In this document: positions 25,709 to 34,913 of the stretch, one piece after another
Layout: each line of letters opens with the position of its first letter
Position numbering within the stretch: position 1 is the stretch's first letter
NCBI RefSeq assembly: GCF_014279835.1
Contig: NZ_CP047942.1
Span: forward strand, 1,302,001-1,366,000
Reading direction: 5' to 3'
From: Synechococcus sp. MVIR-18-1
GTDB taxonomy: Bacteria > Cyanobacteriota > Cyanobacteriia > PCC-6307 > Cyanobiaceae
DNA: 64,000 bases
Notes under the pieces: model-generated
What the model saw: the letters and a program-made list of their open reading frames with translations, nothing else
Databases searched by the model: none
Told to the model about the DNA's origin: nothing
Made by a program: the position numbers and the translations under genes

Positions 25709-27061
25709 TCACTCGGCGTTGCGATCCCAGCCTTCCTTGATCAATTGCTTCGCACGACCGATCGCAAGGGATCCATCAGGAACAGCTTTGGTGATCGTCG
25801 ACCCCGCAGCGATCGTGACATTTTTACCGATCACAACAGGTGCAACCAATACGGAGTTAGCCCCAGTCTTGCTGCCCGCACCAATCACGGTGAGATGCTT
25901 ATTTTTGCCATCGAAATTGGCCGTAATCGTGCCCGCTCCCACATTCACATTGGCGCCTAACTCTGCATCTCCGATGTAACTGAGGTGATTCACCTTGCTA
26001 CCAGCAGCGATCACACTCTTTTTAATCTCCACAAAATTTCCAATCTTGCAGGAATCACCAACGGTGGTGGCAGGTCGAATATGGGCGAAGGGGCCAATCG
26101 CAACATCGTTACCAACACGTGCATCACGCACGACGGATTGCACAACAGAGACATCACAACCGAGTTCGGCATTGTCAAGCAAACTGCCTGGGCCTAGGCG
26201 GCAGTTATCGCCAATTCGGCAGGTGCCTCGCAGATGAGTTTGGGGTTCGATCACCACGTCACAGCCAAAGCTGCAGTCCTCACTCAGGGTGCAACTGGCG
26301 GGGTCCACAAAGGTCACACCCTCATCCATCCAGTGATCACGCAAGCGCTGTTGCAAGACACCCTCACACTGAGCGAGTTGTCTGCGGTTATTGATTCCAT
26401 TCACCTCATCGGGATCACTCACCTCCATCTGCATCGCCACGCCTAAGAGCTGCACCGTATCGGTGAGGTAGAGCTCGCCCTGATCGTTGTCGGTGCTCAA
26501 TTTCGGCAACACCTCTGCCAACTTTTCCCAGTTGAAGCAATAAATGCCCGCATTGGTGAGGTTGTTGGCCCGTTGCTCGTCGCTGCAATCGCGATGTTCA
26601 ATAATTCCGCTCACCCGGCCATTGGCATCCGCAAACACGCGGCCATATCCAGTGGGATCGTCGAGCCTTGCCGTTAACAAGGTCACATCTGCCTTGCTGC
26701 TGCGGTGCGTGCTCACCAATGCATCAATGGTCTCGGCTCGCAGAAGTGGAACATCACCGTTCAGCACTAATAATTCGCCTCGAAAGCCCTGGAGAGGCTC
26801 CAACAGCTGTTGGACAGCATGCCCAGTGCCATTCTGTGGCTGTTGCAGCACAAATTCCAAGCCGCCATTGGAGCTGAGCTGCTCTTCCACACGCTCCGCT
26901 TGATGGCCAACGATCAACAGCCGGCGCTCTGGCGCAAGGTTCCGGGCACTGGCGAGCACGCGTTCCACCAAAGTAGCTCCCGCTAGGGGTTGAAGCACTT
27001 TCGGAAGCGCACTTTTCATACGCGTGCCTTTCCCAGCGGCAAGAACGGCAACGGCGAGCAT
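25709..27061 (-). CDS. glmU: Bifunctional UDP-GlcNAc pyrophosphorylase GlmU
   Basis: A two-domain enzyme making UDP-GlcNAc: an acetyltransferase and a uridylyltransferase in one chain. The uridylyltransferase starts with [20 protein letters not shown], and the LbH acetyltransferase with its hexapeptide repeats occupies about residues 250-450 ([35 protein letters not shown]). The ATG at 27061 gives the canonical N-terminus; a TTG at 27127 would add 22 residues unlike the family and is rejected. It supplies precursor for the same pathway as murF, which is encoded nearby on the other strand. Confidence 0.95.
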   Translation of the reverse strand: MLAVAVLAAGKGTRMKSALPKVLQPLAGATLVERVLASARNLAPERRLLIVGHQAERVEEQLSSNGGLEFVLQQPQNGTGHAVQQLLEPLQGFRGELLVLNGDVPLLRAETIDALVSTHRSSKADVTLLTARLDDPTGYGRVFADANGRVSGIIEHRDCSDEQRANNLTNAGIYCFNWEKLAEVLPKLSTDNDQGELYLTDTVQLLGVAMQMEVSDPDEVNGINNRRQLAQCEGVLQQRLRDHWMDEGVTFVDPASCTLSEDCSFGCDVVIEPQTHLRGTCRIGDNCRLGPGSLLDNAELGCDVSVVQSVVRDARVGNDVAIGPFAHIRPATTVGDSCKIGNFVEIKKSVIAAGSKVNHLSYIGDAELGANVNVGAGTITANFDGKNKHLTVIGAGSKTGANSVLVAPVVIGKNVTIAAGSTITKAVPDGSLAIGRAKQLIKEGWDRNAE

Positions 27062-27442
27062 GGAACAGGAGCAAGACCGGCGAAATCTACCGGTGGAAGC
27101 AGATTCTGGGAATACACCAACAGTCAACTGCGGTTATCAGATCTCCACTTAAAACTTAGTGATCGGCGAAAAGGCTGTGCCAGCACTCCCACCGCTACTA
27201 GACCAGCAAAAACAACACTCAGACGTAAAACTCAAAGCGAGAAGACTCAACAAGTATCGCCATCACACTCCCTAAGCATCATCAAGCCAAAACATCAAAA
27301 GGTGCCGTACAAGGCTGGCCTTGAACAAGTGAAGAATCTGGAACAAGAAAGTCCTGTGAGGAGACTTAATCCGCCAGGCAAACCTTAAGCACAACAAAAG
27401 AATGAAAACAACGTGTTAAAATAGATCAAAGAAATAACAAAA
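27062..27442. other. AT-rich gap between glmU and the Coq4-like gene
   Basis: About 380 bases of divergent intergenic DNA. The plus-strand ORF at 26990-27388 is Lys/Thr/Ser-rich, overlaps glmU and is judged non-coding. A TTAAAAT near 27415 could be a -10 element for the plus-strand gene. Confidence 0.45.
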
Positions 27443-28453
27443 ATGTCAAGTAAACTGCATTTCCACTCCATAGTTTCTGGCCTCAAAGACCTAATTGATT
27501 GCGGTGATAACGGGACTGAAGAGCAAATCAATGTACTCAAAGCGATCGCATTAGGAATCTTCAAAATACCAATAGAGGCTTATAACAATCTGGAATCGAT
27601 AAACCAGCAACAACTAGCGAAGGTTGTGGTAGAGCCATTCATACGCAGACGCTATATCCAACTCGCAGTCATGCTTGAACTATGCAGACACCCTAAATCC
27701 CATCAACAACTCAGCAAACTTGAATCATCAGCCGAAGAACTCGGCCTCAATGGAAATGCATTAACAGTTTGCAGAAAAATGATCGACATGTCCGCACTTG
27801 AAGCCACCACAGATTACATCAGACGCTACAAACAATATTTCTTAGTACTGCAGGAACAGCATGGACCGGAGGCTTTTAATCATGAAGGCGGCCGCCAATA
27901 TGATGAATCATTCTTTCAAACACTCGATTCATTTTCAATCATGAGTCCGGGCAGCTTAGGTAGAGAATTTTTCAACTTCTACGAGCGCAATGGAATGCAT
28001 TTACCAAGTAGAACATCGATCAACCCTGGCTATTATGTTTGTCATGATATGAATCATGTTATTGCCGGCTATGAACCGACTGGGATCGGGGAAATTTGCT
28101 TGGGTGCGTTTAAATTAAGCATGAATGATTGTGATGCCAATTGGATGGCATCCATGACCAATTTTTTAATTCACGAGGCGGGGGTTTTCAAGCCTGGGAA
28201 AAGCGCTCAATACGAACCACTCGGCGTGGATGGAGATCCTTTTGATGGACTTAATGGAAAACAGGGTGTGATGACGTTGAAGGGAGCTCCTGAAATGTTG
28301 GCTGATGCATTGGAAAGAGGAACCAAGTGCAACAACGACTTCAGCACAATGGATCATATCGAAATGGCCACTGTTCCCCTGAAAGAAGTGCGAGAAAAGT
28401 ACAATGTTGTACCCCCACTGATGAGTGTTGCCGATGCAAGCATTCACTGGTAG
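27443..28453 (+). CDS. Coq4-like protein
   Basis: A 336-residue protein without signal peptide or membrane helices. Residues 201-217 read HDMNHVIAGYEPTGIGE, which fits exactly the Coq4 metal-ligand pattern HDxxH-x11-E (H201, D202, H205, E217). In eukaryotes and some bacteria Coq4 acts in ubiquinone synthesis, where it has been linked to C1 decarboxylation/hydroxylation of the quinone ring. Cyanobacteria make plastoquinone rather than ubiquinone, so the role here is open. The N-terminal ~150 residues are mainly helical and carry no recognised motif. It stands alone in an AT-rich stretch. Confidence 0.7.
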   Translation: MSSKLHFHSIVSGLKDLIDCGDNGTEEQINVLKAIALGIFKIPIEAYNNLESINQQQLAKVVVEPFIRRRYIQLAVMLELCRHPKSHQQLSKLESSAEELGLNGNALTVCRKMIDMSALEATTDYIRRYKQYFLVLQEQHGPEAFNHEGGRQYDESFFQTLDSFSIMSPGSLGREFFNFYERNGMHLPSRTSINPGYYVCHDMNHVIAGYEPTGIGEICLGAFKLSMNDCDANWMASMTNFLIHEAGVFKPGKSAQYEPLGVDGDPFDGLNGKQGVMTLKGAPEMLADALERGTKCNNDFSTMDHIEMATVPLKEVREKYNVVPPLMSVADASIHW

Positions 28454-28574
28454 ATTACGACATTAAGAGGTTCAAATTCCTTATTGAATTAAACCTTTTG
28501 AGGCTGAAGCGGTTCAACAGTCTGATCACGATTCAGATGGTATTGGCTCTGATATTTCTCCCTAAAAAACAGAC

Positions 28575-28931
28575 TTAATCGCCTTCATCAAACGCTTCCG
28601 GCCAGATTGCCTTACAGCCTGGGTCTCGGGCTAATGCGGCAGCCTTCACATCATCCACCTCCAAATTTCCGATTTGGTGGGCAGCAATCAACAGCATCAA
28701 ACGTTTTAAAGCCTGACGACCCTGATCAGGCTGGAGCCAACCGAGCCCGTAATACTTGCAAGTGGCATTCAACCAACCTTGGGCCTCTCCGCGCAACTTG
28801 ATCTCGAGACCGTCGAGAGCAGAAGTGGCAATCGATGGAGTGGCCGTGAGCAAAGACGTTGCAGCAACGACTGATAAAAGCTTGCGCAAACGAAATCCGA
28901 CTAATTCTCCAGTATGAACGAGGCAATTCAT
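28575..28931 (-). CDS. Small exported hypothetical protein
   Basis: From the ATG at 28931 the product has 118 residues. It has a signal peptide-like N-terminus (RKLLSVVAATSLLTATPSIATS) and a helical mature domain with two cysteines (NATCKYYGLG and DPGCKAIW) that could pair in the periplasm. An in-frame TTG at 28955 is less likely. The GLGWLQPDQGRQALKRLMLL stretch looks conserved, but no family name can be given. It converges with the Coq4-like gene. Confidence 0.6.
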   Translation of the reverse strand: MNCLVHTGELVGFRLRKLLSVVAATSLLTATPSIATSALDGLEIKLRGEAQGWLNATCKYYGLGWLQPDQGRQALKRLMLLIAAHQIGNLEVDDVKAAALARDPGCKAIWPEAFDEGD

Positions 28932-29150
28932 TAACACTGCCACTTTCGCGGCCAAGCACGCGTACTGGGCCTATCAGAGAAACCTGCTGAGGCCCTTGCA
29001 AAACAATTTATTGATTCGCAAAAGGAACAAGCTGTAAAGATAGAGGCATACCAACACACCACAAAATAAATATTGATTAGATGGTATCAACCGCTACATC
29101 GCAACAGGACAAAATCTTCAAAGTTGAATTGATACTCAATTAACGAGACA

Positions 29151-29474
29151 TTGAAAAAAGTTCAAGTACAAATGTCCGACCAATATCATAGTCTTTTAAA
29201 AGATTATGCGAATGCGTGGAATATGACAATGTCAGAAGTAATGCATGAATGCACAAGTCATCACATGAATGAGCATTCAAACAGGTGTAAATACATAGAC
29301 GCACTATTTCGATTTAAAGCTATCAAGAAAGACAAACGGTTATCCAAGGACTGCTATGGCAGTGCTTGCTTTGCTTGCAATCACGTTACGAGCTGCAGAA
29401 CAGGCGTCTACCAAGGGGCCTGGGAGATGAATCCAGACTTTGAGAGCTATGCGGACATGACTGTACAAAGTTGA
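29151..29474 (+). CDS. RHH-like small protein with Cys cluster
   Basis: A 107-residue protein. The N-terminus (KKVQVQMSDQYHSLLKDYA...MTMSEVM) has the length and pattern of a ribbon-helix-helix DNA-binding motif: a short basic beta strand, a helix, then an 'xxMSEVM' second helix. The C-terminal half carries a cysteine cluster at residues 68, 73, 76 and 82 (CYGSACFACNHVTSC), which could hold a metal or an Fe-S centre. The start is TTG at 29151, favoured because the strand residues precede the ATG at 29172; the ribosome site is weak. If correct, this is a small metal- or redox-sensing regulator, but that is inference. Confidence 0.55.
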   Translation: MKKVQVQMSDQYHSLLKDYANAWNMTMSEVMHECTSHHMNEHSNRCKYIDALFRFKAIKKDKRLSKDCYGSACFACNHVTSCRTGVYQGAWEMNPDFESYADMTVQS

Positions 29475-29584
29475 AACAACAATCAATACTATTTGCGGTC
29501 AGCAACATATTTTTCAAGAACAAGCAGGAAGATATCAAAGACTGCGAGTAAAGTCATCAAGAATCAATGTATTGACGAAAAGTG

Positions 29585-29863
29585 ATGAATCAGGAGAACG
29601 TATACGCTGCCAACAGAAGATCCAGATTTATCGAACAAGCGAATGAAGCCATCTACCACATTGAAGAAAGAGAGCGCCTTGGGATTGATATCACAGACGA
29701 TGACAAGCCAATTACAATAGAACAAAGAAAAAAGGAAATCACTCGTATTCGCAAGAGTTTTACACGTATTAAACAGTCCAACCTGATGGAGAACGCCAAA
29801 GAAGCAATCATAATCAACGATTCTAAGCAAAAAGTGCTGCCCTTCAATGAAGAAAGCAACTAA
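29585..29863 (+). CDS. Small charged helical protein
   Basis: A 92-residue, highly charged soluble protein beginning MNQENVYAANRRSRF. It is probably an all-helical structure with a coiled-coil-like middle (EQRKKEITRIRKSF). It lies just downstream of the Cys-cluster protein on the same strand, in AT-rich DNA. The opposite frame is Phe/Tyr-rich and judged to be its shadow. An in-frame GTG three bases earlier is possible. No function can be assigned. Confidence 0.5.
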   Translation: MNQENVYAANRRSRFIEQANEAIYHIEERERLGIDITDDDKPITIEQRKKEITRIRKSFTRIKQSNLMENAKEAIIINDSKQKVLPFNEESN

Positions 29864-29982
29864 GACGAAGAAAGAACAGTAATCATAAAAAGTAAGCAAC
29901 AAATTAAAGAACAACTGATGGATTCAAGCATGTTTTGTTCGCCATCATGTCCATCTAGTCGGATGATTCCAAGGTTTTAATT

Positions 29983-30891
29983 TCAAGCTTGTCTCAGCAA
30001 CCCCCACTTTCGCTGCCAAGCGCTGGTACTAGGCCGATAAGACAAAGCCTGTTCTTGTTGGCGTCGCTTCAAAATCGAAGCGGCCAAGTCGGTGCCTGAC
30101 GGGTCTCGGTAGGGCACACCCGCCCTCGTCTGAAGATGTTCCTCTTCCATCACGCTTAAGCCACACCAACCAGGGCCCGTTTCAGGTGGAGTCTGATCGC
30201 GATCTTTAGAACATAACGCCAGAGTTCCAGAGCTCCACTCTGATTTTTCTCCTGCCTTTGGAAGCAGCGAGCGCAACTCGAGACCGGCATGGCGCAAACT
30301 ATTTCGTACTGCTGCTGCTCTGCAATAGGTCAACAACCGCCCCCCAGGTGCGAGTAAAGAGGCAAGGCTCTGCAGAAATTCTTCACTCCAGAGCTGGGGA
30401 CATTTTCCAGGAGAAAAAGCATCCAACAGGATCAAATCCAGTTGTAAATCCTTGGGTAGGTTCTGCAGCTCCTGACGCGCATCACCCCAAAGCATCTGCA
30501 CCGAATGCTGCCGGAGCGAATCCTGCCAATAGCCATCAGTAGCAACTGCCCCTAAGGCAGCAACAACATGCTTAGGCCAAAGGTCTATAAATCTCGGCTC
30601 AGCAAGGGCCAGTCTTAAAGGCGATCGATCAAGTTCTAACCCCCAACATTCCAAACGTGGCCCGCCTGCATTGGGAAGGGCCGCCATCAGGGCAGCCGTG
30701 TTGTAACCCAAGCCAAAACAGACATCTAAAACACGTAAACAACAACCGCTGGGAAAGCGATCAAGCTGAGCCGGCAGCACAAATTTACTATTGGCTTCTT
30801 GAAGAGCACCGCCAGAACTGTGGAAGCCTTCAGCAAAACGATCGCTATGCAAACTGAAGCTTCCGTCGGCTGTGAAGCGCGTACTCAGCAC
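29983..30891 (-). CDS. MnmD/MnmC1-like tRNA methyltransferase
   Basis: An SAM-dependent methyltransferase of the MnmD type, which completes the mnm5s2U modification at the tRNA wobble position in other bacteria. The SAM-binding motif VLDVCFGLGYNTAAL lies near residue 55, and LILLDAFSPGKCPQLW near 150 is typical of the family. The GTG at 30891 is preferred because it lies directly after the aroA stop; an in-frame TTG at 30918 would overlap aroA. The FAD-dependent oxidase half (MnmC2) is absent, so it is the stand-alone form. It forms an operon with aroA. Confidence 0.82.
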   Translation of the reverse strand: MLSTRFTADGSFSLHSDRFAEGFHSSGGALQEANSKFVLPAQLDRFPSGCCLRVLDVCFGLGYNTAALMAALPNAGGPRLECWGLELDRSPLRLALAEPRFIDLWPKHVVAALGAVATDGYWQDSLRQHSVQMLWGDARQELQNLPKDLQLDLILLDAFSPGKCPQLWSEEFLQSLASLLAPGGRLLTYCRAAAVRNSLRHAGLELRSLLPKAGEKSEWSSGTLALCSKDRDQTPPETGPGWCGLSVMEEEHLQTRAGVPYRDPSGTDLAASILKRRQQEQALSYRPSTSAWQRKWGLLRQA

Positions 30892-30898
30892 AGAGGAA

Positions 30899-32218
30899 TC
30901 AGCGACGCAATCTCTCAAGATCGTCCCAGAAGGTGGGGTAACTCACAGCCGCTGCTTCGCTGCGGGTAATTCTTGAATCACCCTCGGCCATTAAGCCAGC
31001 AACAGCAAGACTCATCGCCACACGGTGGTCTGTCTCACTATCCAATTCAGCACCTTTCAGAGAGCGGCCACCACGAATGGTGAGACCATCAGGATGTTCA
31101 TCAATGTCGGCACCCATGGCTTTAAGTTGCCGCGCCATTACAGCAAGTCGATCCGTTTCTTTCACACGCAACTCAGCTGCACCACGAATACGACTTTCTC
31201 CATCACAAAAACAGGCCGCGACACTCAGGATTGGAACTTCATCCACCAAACGCGGCATGATCTCCTCTCCAAACTGAAAGGCCTTGAGAGGACCATGACT
31301 CACCTGCAGATCGCCAACAGGTTCACCCGCAACATCGCGGCGATTCAACACGTTGATCGAAGCGCCCATCATCTCCAACACGTCCAGAATCCCAGTACGC
31401 GTGGGATTTAAACCCACATTTTCCACCGTAATCTGATCGCCAGGAACGAGGGCACCTGCCACAAGCCAGAAAGCCGCTGAACTGATATCTCCCGGCACCA
31501 CAACATGCTGACCTTTCAATGTGGCACCAGGACGAACCAAAATATGTCGTCCCATCTCACCACCAACTTCAAGGTCAGCACCAAAGGCTCTGAGCATGCG
31601 CTCGCTGTGATCACGAGAATGGGCAGGTTCGATCACACTCGTTGCCCCATCCGCCGTGAGAGCAGCCAAGAGAATGGCGGATTTCACTTGAGCACTGGCA
31701 ACAGGGGTCCCCACAACAGCACCCCTCAACCTTTGACCCTGGACAGCCAGCGGAGCCAAATTTCCTCGATCGCGACCACGCACATCTGCCCCTAAGAGGG
31801 AGAGGGGTTGACCAACCCTGTTCATCGGCCGGCGACAAAGAGAAGCATCACCGGTCAAAACAAAATGGCGCCCCTCGCGTCCAGCAAGAAGACCAAGCAT
31901 CAACCGCATGGTTGTGCCCGAATTACCGCAATCGAGAATCTCCGAAGGCTCTTGCAAACCATCAAGACCAACGCCCTCAATGGTCACCATTTCACCGCTC
32001 TGAATCGGCGAAATCATTGTCCCCATCGAGCGCAGGCAAGCAGCTGTACTAATCGGATCCTCTGCTGGTAAAAGACCTTCGATTGTGGTTGTGCCCTCAG
32101 CGATGGCACCAAAGAGCAGTGCCCGATGAGAAATAGATTTATCGCCTGGAACACGGACCCGGCCATGGAGGCTGCCACCTGCCTTCAGATCCCTAGGGGA
32201 GCCATTTGATCCCGACAC
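30899..32218 (-). CDS. aroA: EPSP synthase AroA
   Basis: 5-Enolpyruvylshikimate-3-phosphate synthase of the shikimate pathway. The phosphoenolpyruvate-site motif [18 protein letters not shown] begins near residue 20, and [18 protein letters not shown] lies near 100. Near the C-terminus is the [21 protein letters not shown] motif. The GTG at 32218 yields the normal length of about 439 residues; the longer frame to 32344 adds an unlikely 42-residue extension. The stop is 8 bases from the MnmD-like start. Confidence 0.94.
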   Translation of the reverse strand: MSGSNGSPRDLKAGGSLHGRVRVPGDKSISHRALLFGAIAEGTTTIEGLLPAEDPISTAACLRSMGTMISPIQSGEMVTIEGVGLDGLQEPSEILDCGNSGTTMRLMLGLLAGREGRHFVLTGDASLCRRPMNRVGQPLSLLGADVRGRDRGNLAPLAVQGQRLRGAVVGTPVASAQVKSAILLAALTADGATSVIEPAHSRDHSERMLRAFGADLEVGGEMGRHILVRPGATLKGQHVVVPGDISSAAFWLVAGALVPGDQITVENVGLNPTRTGILDVLEMMGASINVLNRRDVAGEPVGDLQVSHGPLKAFQFGEEIMPRLVDEVPILSVAACFCDGESRIRGAAELRVKETDRLAVMARQLKAMGADIDEHPDGLTIRGGRSLKGAELDSETDHRVAMSLAVAGLMAEGDSRITRSEAAAVSYPTFWDDLERLRR

Positions 32219-32598
32219 CGTTGAACAGCCTGTGGTTGATGAAAACAATCCTATTAGCCCAATCTTCAAAGGCTCAGGCTTGTTGTTAAAGTTGTCACCA
32301 ACTCCTGCTGTAAAAGCAAAAACCTTCGCTAACAACCCAGACAAAAAGCAATAACGATCACATCAACAAAGAAATAGCCCTGAAAATATAAACTCAATCA
32401 TTCCAATATGCTCATAGAAAACAAATAACAGGAGAATTGAGATCACATCCAAGCGATGATTAGGTCGCCAAAACCTCCGAATAAAGCCAGCAAAATAACT
32501 GTGAGTTGATATATCATTTTATACAATCTGATGATTCATATGACGACCATGATGTCGTGAAATTTGGGTAAGCTACCCAGAACATTAGCCAGCATCAA
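32219..32598. other. AT-rich divergent gap
   Basis: About 380 bases between aroA and the first Crp/Fnr gene. It holds an interrupted repeat ACGAC-6-GTCGT at 32543-32558, about 40 bases before the regulator start, that could be an operator. No gene is evident. Confidence 0.4.
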
Positions 32599-33195
32599 TT
32601 GCATTGCCTCAAAAGGGGTCAGAGTTTAGATATCACATTCTTGGATCTTGATGAAGCCAAAACTTGCAAATTTTTAGGCATAGAAGAAGGAGTCTTACGC
32701 GTCTGCCTCGTCTCAACAATCAATTCCGAACTATTTCCAATTGGTTTTTTTGGTTCAGAGTGGTTGAGGCTTGAGAAAAACAGACTTAGAAATTTTGATC
32801 TGCGCCTAGAAGCACTAAATGAAGTAAAATTTAAAATAACATCCACCCATGATTGTGCAAACGAAGTGGATTCCATCTTTCACAATCACTGGCTACTAAT
32901 ATTGTGCATGATAAAATCATCCACTCAAGTTGAGATCAGAATCTGTCGTTTAATCGCGATTCTAGTATTTTCGTTTGGAAGAAGGAATAAAGAGAGTTAT
33001 ACACTGCCATTCGAATTAAGCCATTCACAAATCGCCCTCTTAGTTGGCTGCACCCGATCAACTGTAACGCGTCAAATTGGCTTCATGAAAGAGAAGGGAT
33101 TAATCTGCTCAGAAAAATACCAGTTTGGAATCTTAGTTAGCGAGAAACTAATCGCACAGGAATCAACATTTGTAGAGTATTTGCAATTCACTTGA
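32599..33195 (+). CDS. Crp/Fnr-family regulator
   Basis: A 198-residue regulator with a degenerate cyclic-nucleotide-type N-terminal domain and a clear C-terminal winged helix. The DNA-recognition helix is within LSHSQIALLVGCTRSTVTRQI near residue 155. The ligand-binding motif for cAMP is not conserved, as in many picocyanobacterial family members. The start is TTG at 32599; a stop at 32569 limits upstream extension, so the N-terminus is uncertain. It converges tightly with the Cys-rich mini-gene (stop positions adjacent) and is followed by ferritin on the same strand, so iron or redox control is plausible. Confidence 0.82.
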   Translation: MHCLKRGQSLDITFLDLDEAKTCKFLGIEEGVLRVCLVSTINSELFPIGFFGSEWLRLEKNRLRNFDLRLEALNEVKFKITSTHDCANEVDSIFHNHWLLILCMIKSSTQVEIRICRLIAILVFSFGRRNKESYTLPFELSHSQIALLVGCTRSTVTRQIGFMKEKGLICSEKYQFGILVSEKLIAQESTFVEYLQFT

Positions 33196-33357
33196 TTAAC
33201 CACGACCACATTTACAATGGCCACCTTTCCACTTCGAACATTTTGATTTCTTACAGCCTTTTTTCTTACTAAAAAAGCTCAAAATTGAAAGTCTTTTCGT
33301 CATTTTATCGATCCCAAGGCCTTCTTGTGAACCCTGAAGTCGTGCCATTCGAGTCAT
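33196..33357 (-). CDS. Cys/Lys-rich mini-protein
   Basis: A short minus-strand frame ending in KKGCKKSKCSKWKGGHCKC followed by GRG, with four Cys and one His in the last 20 residues among many lysines. This is a metallothionein-like or metal-binding pattern. In-frame ATGs occur at 33357, 33348 and 33303; the last would give 35 residues and leave a 64-base leader. A TATAAT (complement of 33374-33379) and a 15-base Fur-like palindrome sit directly upstream, and ferritin is divergent. The longer frame to 33438 begins upstream of the promoter and is rejected. Function inferred only from composition and context. Confidence 0.5.
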   Translation of the reverse strand: MTRMARLQGSQEGLGIDKMTKRLSILSFFSKKKGCKKSKCSKWKGGHCKCGRG

Positions 33358-33359
33358 CT

Positions 33360-33379
33360 TGAGATTGACTCTCATTATA
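33360..33379 (-). promoter_or_regulatory. Fur-like palindrome abutting a TATAAT promoter
   Basis: TGAGATTGACTCTCA at 33360-33374 is a 7-1-7 imperfect palindrome, with each half matching the Fur half-site TGATAAT at about five of seven positions. It begins where a TATAAT (complement of 33374-33379) ends on the minus strand and covers the expected transcription start for the Cys-rich mini-gene. Repression by a Fur-family protein is inferred. Confidence 0.45.
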
Positions 33380-33413
33380 CATGGTCGAAAGCGCACAAAA
33401 TAAACAATGTTGC

Positions 33414-33442
33414 TTGACGAAACAGTGGAAAAAGTCAATAAT
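33414..33442 (+). promoter_or_regulatory. Sigma-70 promoter of ferritin
   Basis: TTGACG at 33414-33419, a 17-base spacer, and AATAAT at 33437-33442. The expected start near 33449 gives a leader of about 30 bases before the ferritin ATG, with a ribosome site at 33463-33469. Confidence 0.7.
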
Positions 33443-33477
33443 TAATAAGTGATTTTTGATTCAGAGGAGTGTTCAAT

Positions 33478-34053
33478 ATGACGATCTCAGATTCGTCAAC
33501 GCAGATGGCAACGAACGTTGCACAGGGACCTAACGGAAGGGCACTGGCTGAATCCATGAATCCAGATTTGCTCAGTGCAATCCAGCAACACATTTCAATC
33601 GAAAGGCATGCCTCAATCACTTATTTGGCAATGTCCATCTGGTGTGCTGAACGTGAACTTGCTGGTTTCTATCAATTCTTCGATGGTGAAGCGAAGAGCG
33701 AGCAGTCCCATGCCGTGCACTTCACCCAGTATTTGATAGCACGCAGTCAATCCAACGACCTGCAACTATTAGCTGCTCCAAGGCAAAGCTGGGACAATTT
33801 GGCTGCATTAATGGCAACAGCCTTTCAGATGGAAGCTGATACAACGTCTTCGATCCAAAGCGTGTATGCCATGGCTGAAAGAAACAGCGATACCAGAACT
33901 AGCGTATTCCTAGATCCACTCATTGAAGCCCAAATTCAATCCGAAGATCAATTCGCTTACTTGCTCGGGCGGGTGAAGTTCGCGAATGGTGACCCCACAG
34001 CGTTGCTTGTCATCGATAACGAATTAAGAGCAGGTCAAACGCAGCGAGGTTGA
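33478..34053 (+). CDS. ftn: Ferritin
   Basis: A four-helix ferritin that oxidises and stores iron. Counting from the second in-frame ATG (33505), the residues known to matter in the studied Synechococcus ferritin are present: E33, Y40, E62 in [16 protein letters not shown], and the C-terminal [14 protein letters not shown] helix. The ATG at 33478 is chosen because AGAGGAG at 33463-33469 sits 8 bases before it. That adds nine residues (MTISDSSTQ) relative to the shorter form, which has no ribosome site. The tail overlaps the convergent small gene by 30 bases. A good promoter and a nearby Fur-like site support metal-responsive expression. Confidence 0.92.
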   Translation: MTISDSSTQMATNVAQGPNGRALAESMNPDLLSAIQQHISIERHASITYLAMSIWCAERELAGFYQFFDGEAKSEQSHAVHFTQYLIARSQSNDLQLLAAPRQSWDNLAALMATAFQMEADTTSSIQSVYAMAERNSDTRTSVFLDPLIEAQIQSEDQFAYLLGRVKFANGDPTALLVIDNELRAGQTQRG

Positions 34054-34311
34054 CCTGAGCATTGCTCGTTTGCTTTGTTCGTAGAGCAAACGAGCACTAA
34101 TCGTGAGCTGCTCAAGATTAAGGACGTCAAAAGTTTCATAAATTTCCACGAGCCTGATGTGAATCGATTCCAAATCGTCTCTTAAACGCTTCTTCAGCAA
34201 TGGGCTGATCGATTTAATTGTTCTTTCAATGGCGATGCACTGGTAACTCGTTAAATGTTCAACCTCCTGACTCAAGGTCAGAACCAGGCTCTCACTAGCA
34301 ATTCCTTCCAC
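34024..34311 (-). CDS. Small helical protein next to Crp/Fnr gene
   Basis: A 95-residue protein, mostly amphipathic helix ([37 protein letters not shown]), with no known motif. The start is GTG at 34311, 8 bases after the upstream Crp/Fnr stop, with AGGTGA just ahead, so the pair is probably an operon. Its last ten codons overlap the ferritin 3' end on the other strand. Role unknown; linkage to the regulator suggests a partner or target. Confidence 0.6.
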   Translation of the reverse strand: MEGIASESLVLTLSQEVEHLTSYQCIAIERTIKSISPLLKKRLRDDLESIHIRLVEIYETFDVLNLEQLTISARLLYEQSKRAMLRSTSLRLTCS

Positions 34312-34319
34312 GTAATCAC

Positions 34320-34913
34320 CTAAAATCCGAGCGGACTTGATTCAATCAATCTGGGAGAGAGTTTCATAGAAGCTTCACCAGAGTTGGTCACCAACATTTC
34401 ACCATTGCGAAGTTTGGAGATCAAGCGCGTAGACGTCACTCTGGTGGAGCCAATCAATTCACCAATTCGGTCGTGTGTAAGTCGAAAGGGAAGATTGCAC
34501 CACTCTCCATAGCGCTTACCCAAGCGATTCACTAACAGACTCAGCAAGGCGTGAAGTCTCTGTTCTGCTTGTCCTAAGTGACGAATTCTCAGAAGTTGCA
34601 GCGTCCACTCATTCACTGAGTCATACCCATTTGGGGATGGCTCCATCGATTTCGTTTCGATTCTCAGTGGAGTCATCGCTTCAACGCAAATACCATCACT
34701 GCACAAACAATCAGTCCTGAGCTGATCACCTGTCTGTAGGAAGGCAAGCGTCATCCCTTCTGTTTCTTCGCAAGGGCAATACACCCTGGCAATCCCTTCG
34801 AGCACATTTAATTTCATGCAATCACTGCGCCCGTGGGTGTCGACAAGCACGGTTTGCCCCGTCGGGATTTGGATCGACGACGTGGGGTCGTCAGGCAGGA
34901 AGCGGAAGCTCAC
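34320..34913 (-). CDS. Crp/Fnr-family regulator
   Basis: A 197-residue Crp/Fnr protein. The N-terminal beta-roll region contains a run of cysteines (RVYCPCEETEG and RTDCLCSDGICVE). The C-terminal winged helix has LTHDRIGELIGSTRVTSTRLI as its recognition region. Four to five cysteines in the sensor domain could bind a metal or Fe-S cluster, as in FNR, but the spacing is not the classical one. The ATG at 34913 overlaps the stop of the upstream membrane-protein gene by 4 bases. With ferritin next door, iron or redox sensing is a reasonable but unproven guess. Confidence 0.82.
   Translation of the reverse strand: MSFRFLPDDPTSSIQIPTGQTVLVDTHGRSDCMKLNVLEGIARVYCPCEETEGMTLAFLQTGDQLRTDCLCSDGICVEAMTPLRIETKSMEPSPNGYDSVNEWTLQLLRIRHLGQAEQRLHALLSLLVNRLGKRYGEWCNLPFRLTHDRIGELIGSTRVTSTRLISKLRNGEMLVTNSGEASMKLSPRLIESSPLGF

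Noticed and set aside
26990-27388. 132-residue plus-strand ORF between glmU and the Coq4-like gene
   Set aside because: Overlaps glmU and is Lys/Thr/Ser-rich with no motif.
29564-29914. 116-residue minus-strand ORF
   Set aside because: Phe/Tyr-rich complement of the charged plus-strand protein.
32543-32558. ACGAC...GTCGT interrupted repeat as a Crp operator
   Set aside because: Short half-sites and no second instance; kept only as a remark in the gap entry.
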